From JALCLA01 sp965653565 (GTDB lineage: Bacteria; Pseudomonadota; Gammaproteobacteria; Xanthomonadales; Xanthomonadaceae), in contig CBFHAI010000001.1 of assembly GCA_965653565.1 (NCBI GenBank), forward strand, positions 186,001 through 250,000: DNA of 64,000 bases. Direction: 5' to 3'. The notes under the pieces were generated by a model. It worked only from the letters and a program-made list of their open reading frames with translations, did not search any database and was not told the origin of the DNA. Shown in pieces: positions 58,153 through 64,000 of this stretch; within the stretch, counting starts at the first letter, position 1, and every line of letters begins with the position of its first letter. A program made the position numbers and the translations under genes.

Positions 58153-58772
58153 TTTCTTCCCGCGCCGACACGAAGACGAAGAAACCGCGCGGCTTCACGC
58201 TGCTCGAAATGCTCGTCGCCGTCGCGATCTTCGCGCTCGCGTCGGCCCTGGCCTACGGCGGCCTCGAAGCCCTGATGCGTTCGCGCGCGCAGCTCGATGC
58301 CTCGCAGCAACGGCTGGCGAAACTGCAGTTCGCGATCGGCCTGATCGAACGCGACGTGCGCAGCCTCGCCGCGCGCGGCGTGCGCGATGGCTACGGCGCG
58401 CCGCGTGCGGCACTCGAAGGCACGCGCGAGCGCATCGAACTCACGCGCGGCGGCTATGCGAATGCGCTGGCGCTGCCGCGCGCCGAACTCGAACGCGTCG
58501 CTTATCGCTTGCGCGACGGCAAACTGCGGCGCGAGCGCTACGCCGTGCTCGATCGCATGCCGGGCAGCGTGCCTGCGGTCGACGAATTGCTCGACGATGT
58601 GCAACGTCTGGAATTCCGCTACGTCGCGCTCGACGGCCGCGATGCCGCGCAATGGCCGCCGCCGCGCGCCGGTTCCGAAGCGCCGCCGCGCGTGGTGATC
58701 GTCGAACTCGCGCTGGCCGACATCGGCGAGATCCGCCGCGTGCTGGAACTGCCGCAGGAACCGGCGCAATGA
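58149..58772 (+). CDS. gspJ: Type II secretion minor pseudopilin GspJ
   Basis: A 207-residue pseudopilin: R-G-F-T-L-L-E-M-L-V-A-V-A-I-F-A, then L-I-E-R-D-V-R-S-L-A and Y-R-L-R-D-G-K-L-R-R, as in GspJ. ATGA overlap with gspI, and the same kind of overlap with gspK. Confidence 0.92.
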   Translation: MISSRADTKTKKPRGFTLLEMLVAVAIFALASALAYGGLEALMRSRAQLDASQQRLAKLQFAIGLIERDVRSLAARGVRDGYGAPRAALEGTRERIELTRGGYANALALPRAELERVAYRLRDGKLRRERYAVLDRMPGSVPAVDELLDDVQRLEFRYVALDGRDAAQWPPPRAGSEAPPRVVIVELALADIGEIRRVLELPQEPAQ

Positions 58773-59692
58773 TTCCGCGCCGGCAACGCGGCGTCGCGCT
58801 GCTCGCGGCCGTGCTGGTGGTGGCGCTGGCCGTGGTGCTGGTGGCGGCGATGCTCGACCGCGGCGAAGCGGCGCGCGCGCGCAGCCGCAATGCGCTGCGC
58901 GCCGAGCAGGGCTGGCAGCTGATGATCGGCCTCGAAGGCTGGGCCGCGTCGGCGCTGCGGCGCGATCAACTCGACGGCGGCGGCGTCGACAGCCGCGACG
59001 ATGTCTGGGCCCAGCCGCTGCCGCCGATCGACCTGCCGCAGGGCCGTATTTTCGGGCGTTTGCGCGAAATGGGCGGCTGTTTCGACGTCAATTCGCTGGT
59101 CGCCGGCACGCAGGACAATGCGTTGGCGCTCGATCGCTTCACGCGCCTGCTGCGCGTGCTGAAACTCGATATCGCGATCGCGGCGCAGGCGGCCGACTGG
59201 ATCGACGCCGACGCATCGCCGCGCAGCGGCGGTGCCGAAGACGCCGCGCTGCAAATGCGCCGGCCGCCGCAGCGCACCGCCAATCGAAAATTCGGCCACG
59301 TCTCCGAGCTGCGCCTGCTGCCCGCCATCGACGCCGAGGTTTATGCCGCGCTGCTGCCGCACGTGTGCGCCTTGCCGCAGGCCACGCCGATGAATCTCAA
59401 CACCGCCAGCGAAGCGGTGTGGATGAGCCTGAGCGATTCGATCGGCGCCGGCGATGCGCGCCGCCTGGCGCGCGACGGCCGCGCGCGCTACGCCGACATC
59501 GGCGCCGTGCAACAGGAACTCGAACGCCTCGGTCTGCCGCCGGTGCCGCTCGACGGGCTCGGCGTGCAGAGCGACTGGTTCGTCGCCGAAGCCGACATCG
59601 AAGCCGACGGCGTGCCGTTCCGCTATTCGAGCCTGCTGCAGCGCGGGCCCGACGGCGTGCGCGTGCTGGCGCGCCTGCGCGGCCGCTACTGA
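58769..59692 (+). CDS. gspK: Type II secretion pseudopilin GspK
   Basis: A 307-residue tip pseudopilin. The prepilin segment R-Q-R-G-V-A-L-L-A-A-V-L-V-V-A lacks the +5 glutamate, as is normal for GspK. N-S-L-V, A-A-D-W-I-D-A-D, and M-N-L-N-T-A-S-E-A-V-W mark the GspK helical insert. Caps the pseudopilus. Confidence 0.93.
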   Translation: MIPRRQRGVALLAAVLVVALAVVLVAAMLDRGEAARARSRNALRAEQGWQLMIGLEGWAASALRRDQLDGGGVDSRDDVWAQPLPPIDLPQGRIFGRLREMGGCFDVNSLVAGTQDNALALDRFTRLLRVLKLDIAIAAQAADWIDADASPRSGGAEDAALQMRRPPQRTANRKFGHVSELRLLPAIDAEVYAALLPHVCALPQATPMNLNTASEAVWMSLSDSIGAGDARRLARDGRARYADIGAVQQELERLGLPPVPLDGLGVQSDWFVAEADIEADGVPFRYSSLLQRGPDGVRVLARLRGRY

Positions 59693-59748
59693 AGGCGGGG
59701 CGTGAAGCCGCGCTGCTACAATCGCCGGGCCTTCCGACCCCCCATCGC

Positions 59749-60921
59749 ATGCCGCCGAATCTGCTGATCCGACTATCGCCCGACGGCGCCGCCGAATGGC
59801 TGGCGCTCGGGCGCGACGGCCGCGTGCTGGCCGGGCCGCAGGCGGGCCTGCCGGCCGGGGGCGCCGAGCACATCGACGTGCTGGTGCCGGCCGAAGACGT
59901 GCTGCTGCTGCGCGCGCCGCGCGTCGCACGCCAGCGCCGGCAGCTCGAACAGGCCCTGCCGTTCGCGATCGAAGAACAACTCGCCGCACCGATCGAAACG
60001 CTGCACGTCGCCGCCGCCGACGGCAACGACGGCGCCGAACTCACCGTCGCGGTGGCGGCGCAATCGCGCATGGACGGCTGGTTGCAGAAACTGCGCGACG
60101 CCGGCCTCGAACCCGATCGCCTGCTGCCGGAAACCTGGCTGCTGCCGCATGCGCCGGGCGCGGCCACGGTGTTGATCGACGGCGAGCGTGCGCTGGTGCG
60201 CCATTCGCAAGCCGGTGCCTTCGCCGGACACGTCGACGAGTTGCCGACCTGGCTGCATCTGCTCGATGCCGATGCCGGCCGGCCCACGCCGCTGCGCTGG
60301 CTCGGCGCGGCCGATCGCACGCCGTCGTCGCGCACCATCGAACGCGAAGATGTCGGCATGCCGCTGCGCTGGTTCGCGCACCGGCTCGCGCACGCGGGCG
60401 GACTGAATCTGCTGCAGGGCCGCTACGCGCCGCGTCGCGGTCGCGAAGGCGCGCAGCGGCTGTGGCGCTGGGCCGCCGGCTTCGCGATCGCGGCCGTCGT
60501 TCTGGCCTTCGCGCAACTGTGGATCGAACGCCAGCAATTGGCTGCGCGGCAGCTCGCGCAGCGCGCGGAGATGGAAACGCTGCTGCGCACTGCGATGCCG
60601 ACTATCTCGCGTATCGTCGATCCCAAAGCGCAGCTGATGGCCGAATACACGCGCCTGGGCAACGCCGGTGCGCAGGCCGGCGCCTTGCCGCTGCTCGCAC
60701 GCATCGCGCCGTTGATCGCCGGCAGCGGACGCTACACGCTCGATGCGATCGAATTCCGCGCCGACAGCCTCGAACTGACGCTGCGCACCACCGACATCGC
60801 CGCGCTCGACAGCCTGCGCGAAGCGCTCGCCGGCCTGCCCTCGCTCGAGGTCGAAGTGACGTCGGCCAATCCCGGCAGCGGCGGCATCGAAGGCCGCCTG
60901 CGCATCCGGAGCCGCGCATGA
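59749..60921 (+). CDS. gspL: Type II secretion platform protein GspL
   Basis: A 390-residue inner-membrane protein with an actin-like cytoplasmic domain (L-L-L-R-A-P, R-Q-L-E-Q-A-L-P-F-A-I-E-E-Q-L), one membrane helix (A-A-G-F-A-I-A-A-V-V-L-A-F-A-Q-L) at about residues 244-262, and a ferredoxin-like periplasmic domain. It should recruit the GspE ATPase, whose gene is elsewhere. Confidence 0.92.
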   Translation: MPPNLLIRLSPDGAAEWLALGRDGRVLAGPQAGLPAGGAEHIDVLVPAEDVLLLRAPRVARQRRQLEQALPFAIEEQLAAPIETLHVAAADGNDGAELTVAVAAQSRMDGWLQKLRDAGLEPDRLLPETWLLPHAPGAATVLIDGERALVRHSQAGAFAGHVDELPTWLHLLDADAGRPTPLRWLGAADRTPSSRTIEREDVGMPLRWFAHRLAHAGGLNLLQGRYAPRRGREGAQRLWRWAAGFAIAAVVLAFAQLWIERQQLAARQLAQRAEMETLLRTAMPTISRIVDPKAQLMAEYTRLGNAGAQAGALPLLARIAPLIAGSGRYTLDAIEFRADSLELTLRTTDIAALDSLREALAGLPSLEVEVTSANPGSGGIEGRLRIRSRA

Positions 60922-61415
60922 GCGCGCTGCGCCAACGCTGGAACGCACTCGCCGTGCGCGAACAACGCATCCTGTCGCTCGGTGCGGTGTTCGTCGTGCT
61001 GGTGCTCGGGTACGTGCTGCTGTGGGAACCGCTGGCCGAATCGCGCGACAACCTGCGCACGCAGGTACAGGCCGCTGAAACCGATCTGGCGTGGATGCGC
61101 GCCGCCGCGCCGCTCGTGCAACAACGCAGCGCCAACGCGCCGGCCGCGCTGACGCTTGACGGCCGCTCGCTGCTCGCGCGTACCGATGCGAGCGCCGCCG
61201 ACGCCGGCCTGAAATCGGCGTTGCTGCGAATCGAACCGGTTTCCGATCGGCAAGTGCGCGTGTCGTTCCAGAGCGCCGGCTTCGATGCGCTGATGCGCTG
61301 GGTCGAAACGCTGGCCGCCAACAGCAATCTGCGCGTCAGTGAATTCTCGGTGCAGCGTGCCGAAGGCGTGGGCCTGGTCGATGCGCGATTGAGCCTGGAA
61401 GAACCCGCGCCGTGA
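60918..61415 (+). CDS. gspM: Type II secretion platform protein GspM
   Basis: A 165-residue bitopic protein: short cytoplasmic start with L-R-Q-R-W-N-A-L-A-V-R-E-Q-R, one membrane helix (L-S-L-G-A-V-F-V-V-L-V-L-G-Y-V-L-L), and a periplasmic domain with W-M-R-A-A-A-P-L-V. It partners GspL and overlaps it by four bases. Confidence 0.9.
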   Translation: MSALRQRWNALAVREQRILSLGAVFVVLVLGYVLLWEPLAESRDNLRTQVQAAETDLAWMRAAAPLVQQRSANAPAALTLDGRSLLARTDASAADAGLKSALLRIEPVSDRQVRVSFQSAGFDALMRWVETLAANSNLRVSEFSVQRAEGVGLVDARLSLEEPAP

Positions 61416-61482
61416 TTGAACCCGTGCCGTGATCGTCGTCCATCGCATGATTTTCGTCCTCAACGAACAGTAATCGAGCCAC

Positions 61483-62247
61483 ATGAAGCTGATCCGCAAT
61501 CTTGTGCTGTTGATCGTCGCCGCGCTGTTGCTGGGCGTGTTGCTGCTGGCCTTCCTGCCGGCCAGCATGGCGCTGCATTTCGTCGGCGATCGCCTCGGGC
61601 CGGTGCATCTGGGCGAAGTCACCGGCACCTTGTGGAAAGGCCAGGCCAGCCCCGCCACCGTCAACGGCGAAAACATCGGCACGCTGGGCTGGACCTTGCA
61701 TCCGACCGCGCTGCTCGGCCGCCGCATCGACGCCGACGTCACGCTGGCCGGCGACACCTACAACGGTGCCGGTCAGATCAGCGTGCACAGCGACCGCACG
61801 ATTCAAGTGCGCCAGCTCGATCTGCGCTTCCCGGCGCGCAAGCTCGAACCGATGCTCGACATCCCGGCACTGGTGTTCCGCGGCGAAGTGCAGGTCGCGC
61901 TCGAATCGGCCGCATTGCGCGGCGGTTTTCCGGTCGACGTGAAAGGCCGCGGCGTGTGGAAGGATGCCGGCGTCGCCGGTTCGGCCGAAGCGCACTTCGG
62001 CGACCTGATCACCGATTTCACCAGCGCGCCGGCCGGCGGTTTGTCCGGCACGATTGCCGACAGCGGCGGCCCGCTGCAAGCGCAAGGCACTTACAGCGCG
62101 AGCATCGCCGGCTACGACGCCGACGTGCAGCTGCGCGCGCGCGACGGCAATCCGCAAGTGATCGAAGCGCTTCAATACATCGGCGCGCCGCAGCCCGACG
62201 GCAGTGCGCGCCTGCTGCTGCGCGGCCGCCTGCTGGAAGCATTCTGA
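61483..62247 (+). CDS. gspN: Type II secretion protein GspN
   Basis: A 254-residue protein with one N-terminal helix (L-V-L-L-I-V-A-A-L-L-L-G-V-L-L-L) and a beta-rich periplasmic domain with V-T-G-T-L-W-K-G-Q-A and L-G-W-T-L-H-P. GspN is an accessory protein, and the Xanthomonas Xps cluster also has it last before gspD. Here no gspD follows. Confidence 0.88.
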   Translation: MKLIRNLVLLIVAALLLGVLLLAFLPASMALHFVGDRLGPVHLGEVTGTLWKGQASPATVNGENIGTLGWTLHPTALLGRRIDADVTLAGDTYNGAGQISVHSDRTIQVRQLDLRFPARKLEPMLDIPALVFRGEVQVALESAALRGGFPVDVKGRGVWKDAGVAGSAEAHFGDLITDFTSAPAGGLSGTIADSGGPLQAQGTYSASIAGYDADVQLRARDGNPQVIEALQYIGAPQPDGSARLLLRGRLLEAF

Positions 62248-62251
62248 GCCG

Positions 62252-63043
62252 ATGACGACGCTCACGCCGGCCTTCCTCGACGCGGCCCTGCAGGTCGCGC
62301 GCAACGCGGCCGAGGCGGCGGCGGCGGTGATCCATCCGTATTATCGCGGCCGCTTCGAAACGCTCACCAAGGCCGATGCGACGCCGGTGACGCAGGCCGA
62401 CATCGAAGCCGAAGCGGCGATCCGTGCGGTGCTGGCCGCGGCCTATCCGGAGCACGCGATCTACGGCGAAGAGCAGGGCCGCGACACGCATCAAAGTGAT
62501 TTCCTCTGGCTGGTCGATCCGATCGACGGCACCAAGAGTTTCGTGCGCGGTTATCCGATGTTCTCGACGCAGATCGCGCTGATGCACGGTGGCGAGTTGG
62601 TGCTCGGTGTGTCGTGCGCGTCGGAATTCGCACAGACGGCGTGGGCGCGCGTCGGTGGCGGTGCGTTCCTCGATGGCGAGCCGATCGCCATCGCGAAAAC
62701 CGATCGCATTGCTGAGGCCGCCGTGTCGACCGGCAATCTCAAATCGCTCGCCCGCGGCCCGCGCTGGAACGCGCTCGGCGAACTGCTGCAACAAGCGAAC
62801 CGTGGCCGCGGCTACGGCGACTTCTACCACTATCACCTGCTCGCACAGGGCAGTATCGATGCGGTGATCGAATCGGACGTCAACATTCTCGACATCGCCG
62901 CGCTCGCCGTCATCGTGCGCGAAGCCGGCGGCGTGTTCACCGATCTCGACGGCGCCGCCCTCGATCTCGACACGCGCAGCGTGCTGGCCGCGGTTCCCGC
63001 GCTGCACGACGATCTGCGCACCCGTTTCCACGGCTGGCACTGA
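62252..63043 (+). CDS. Inositol monophosphatase family phosphatase
   Basis: A 263-residue Mg-dependent phosphatase. Metal-site motifs: G-E-E-Q-G, W-L-V-D-P-I-D-G-T-K-S-F-V-R-G, and near the C-terminus S-D-V-N-I-L-D-I-A-A-L-A-V-I-V-R-E-A-G-G. The pattern is closest to the HisN-type histidinol-phosphatases and inositol monophosphatases; the substrate cannot be settled from sequence. It follows gspN by four bases and overlaps nudE by one base. Confidence 0.85.
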   Translation: MTTLTPAFLDAALQVARNAAEAAAAVIHPYYRGRFETLTKADATPVTQADIEAEAAIRAVLAAAYPEHAIYGEEQGRDTHQSDFLWLVDPIDGTKSFVRGYPMFSTQIALMHGGELVLGVSCASEFAQTAWARVGGGAFLDGEPIAIAKTDRIAEAAVSTGNLKSLARGPRWNALGELLQQANRGRGYGDFYHYHLLAQGSIDAVIESDVNILDIAALAVIVREAGGVFTDLDGAALDLDTRSVLAAVPALHDDLRTRFHGWH

Positions 63044-63594
63044 TGCGCAAGCTACCCACCATCCTCGAAAGCCACGAACTCGATTTCGGCGGCCGTTTCC
63101 ACGTCGAACAACTCGAACTGGAATTCTCCAACGGCGCGCGCCGCAAATACGAACGCATGAAAAGCCGCGGCCGCGGCGCCGTCATCGTCGCGCCGATGTT
63201 CGACGACGACACCATCCTGCTGGTGCGCGAATACGCCTGCGGCCTGCATCGCTACGAACTGGGCCTCGTGAAAGGCCGCATCGATGCCGGCGAAACGCCG
63301 GAGCAGGCGGCCGAGCGCGAACTCAAGGAAGAAGCGGGCTACGGTGCACGCAAACTCACCGTACTGCGCTCGATCTCGCTGGTGCCGACCTACATGAGCA
63401 ATCAGACCTGGCTCGTGCTCGCGCAGGATCTGTATCCCGAACGCCTCGAAGGCGACGAGCCGGAAGAACTCGAAGTGGTGCCGTGGAAACTCGATGCACT
63501 GCACGAGCTGATGCTGCTGGAAGACTGCTCGGAAGGCCGCTCGCTGGCCGCGATGTTCATCGCGCGCGAATACCTGCGCGGAGCGCGCGGGTGA
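63043..63594 (+). CDS. nudE: ADP-compounds hydrolase NudE
   Basis: A 183-residue Nudix hydrolase acting on ADP-ribose, NADH or Ap3A-like substrates. The Nudix box G-R-I-D-A-G-E-T-P, E-Q-A-A, E-R-E-L-K-E-E-A-G-Y is complete. The opening segment resembles E. coli NudE, which also neighbours cysQ. Start and stop overlap both neighbours. Confidence 0.92.
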   Translation: MRKLPTILESHELDFGGRFHVEQLELEFSNGARRKYERMKSRGRGAVIVAPMFDDDTILLVREYACGLHRYELGLVKGRIDAGETPEQAAERELKEEAGYGARKLTVLRSISLVPTYMSNQTWLVLAQDLYPERLEGDEPEELEVVPWKLDALHELMLLEDCSEGRSLAAMFIAREYLRGARG

Positions 63595-64000
63595 CGCCGC
63601 GCGAACGCTGGCGCGAACGATTGATCGAACTCTCCCGCATCGCGGGCGAGGCGATCATGCAGGTCTACGCGAAGGATTTCGCGGTCGAAACCAAGCAGGA
63701 CAACTCGCCGGTCACCGCCGCCGACATGGCCGCGCACCGCATCATCTGCGACGGTCTGGCGGAACTGACGCCCGATATTCCCGTGCTGTCGGAAGAAGCG
63801 GCCGATATCTCGTGGGAACGGCGCCGCGCGTGGACGCGCCTGTGGCTGGTCGATCCGCTCGACGGTACGCGCGAATTCGTGAAAAAGAACGGCGAATTCA
63901 CCGTCAACATCGCATTGATCGAGAACCACGAGCCGACCATGGGCGTGATCTTCGCGCCGGCGCTCGATGTGATGGTGCACGCCGAACGCGGCGTCGGTGC
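63591..64000 (+). CDS. cysQ: 3'(2'),5'-bisphosphate nucleotidase CysQ, cut by window end
   Basis: The first 136 residues are seen, starting at a GTG that overlaps nudE. Motifs: D-N-S-P-V-T-A-A-D, V-L-S-E-E-A, and the metal-binding W-L-V-D-P-L-D-G-T-R-E-F-V-K-K-N-G-E-F-T. The enzyme removes phosphate from PAP formed in sulfate assimilation. The C-terminal part lies beyond the window. Confidence 0.95.
   Translation, partial: MTPRERWRERLIELSRIAGEAIMQVYAKDFAVETKQDNSPVTAADMAAHRIICDGLAELTPDIPVLSEEAADISWERRRAWTRLWLVDPLDGTREFVKKNGEFTVNIALIENHEPTMGVIFAPALDVMVHAERGVG

Overview
This 64-kb, high-GC window carries close to sixty genes. Gene content and order point to a gammaproteobacterium of the Xanthomonadales/Lysobacterales. 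The main clues are a metXS-metB-hom operon behind a SAM-I riboswitch, the order pyrB-ruvX-yqgE-tonB-gshB-pilGHIJK-chpABC known from Pseudomonas and relatives, back-to-back yggS-proC-yggT and pilTU, a type II secretion block gspG-N, and secreted repeat proteins ending in D-R-L-F-A-D/N-G-F-E. I cannot name genus or species from the sequence alone. No rRNA, tRNA, CRISPR array, transposase or phage gene was seen.

Layout. 0-5.2 kb: end of a YfaP/DUF2135 gene, an M23 peptidase, a phytase-like lipoprotein and a divergent TonB-dependent receptor. 5.4-9.0 kb: promoter, SAM-I riboswitch and the methionine-branch operon. 9.2-10.6 kb: a secreted delta-60 repeat protein of lower GC. 10.7-17 kb: sdaA, a glutaredoxin-like protein, and a YceI/cytochrome b561/YceI cassette bracketed by two DUF697-type GTPases. 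17-21 kb: hemE, a WGR protein, aroB, aroK and a divergent exosortase H. 21-24.4 kb: an orphan OmpR-type regulator, a Ras-like GTPase, pdxH, a BtuF-like protein and a DUF4426 protein. 24.4-29.1 kb: yggT, proC and yggS, back to back with pilT and pilU. 29.4-31.6 kb: a 14-repeat RCC1 protein. 31.7-35.6 kb: three two-component genes without an output domain. 35.8-39.8 kb: pyrB, ruvX, yqgE, tonB and gshB. 40-54.3 kb: the pilGHIJK-chpABC chemosensory system for type IV pili. 54.6-56.7 kb: rsmE and bioA. 56.8-62.2 kb: gspG to gspN. 62.3-64 kb: an inositol-phosphatase-like gene, nudE and a cysQ cut by the window end.

How the genes work together. PilT and PilU are the retraction motors, and the Pil-Chp array (receptor PilJ, adaptors PilI and ChpC, kinase ChpA, regulators PilG and PilH, methylation enzymes PilK and ChpB) controls pilus activity. 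A TonB3-like gene lies just upstream, as in Pseudomonas aeruginosa. GspG-N form the pseudopilus and inner-membrane platform of a type II secretion system whose C, D, E and F genes are not in this window.

The least expected features are non-coding. (1) A 266-bp nested palindrome (44402-44667) sits exactly between pilK and chpA. It has perfect 32-bp terminal inverted repeats and two internal arms, encodes the last residues of PilK and supplies the chpA ribosome binding site. (2) Several dispersed repeat families have G-rich short-period arms that usually start within a few bases of a stop codon and are followed by a complementary C-rich arm. Several are textbook four-tract G-quadruplex motifs. 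(3) Two lower-GC secreted repeat proteins share a C-terminal tail, in a genome that also encodes exosortase H.
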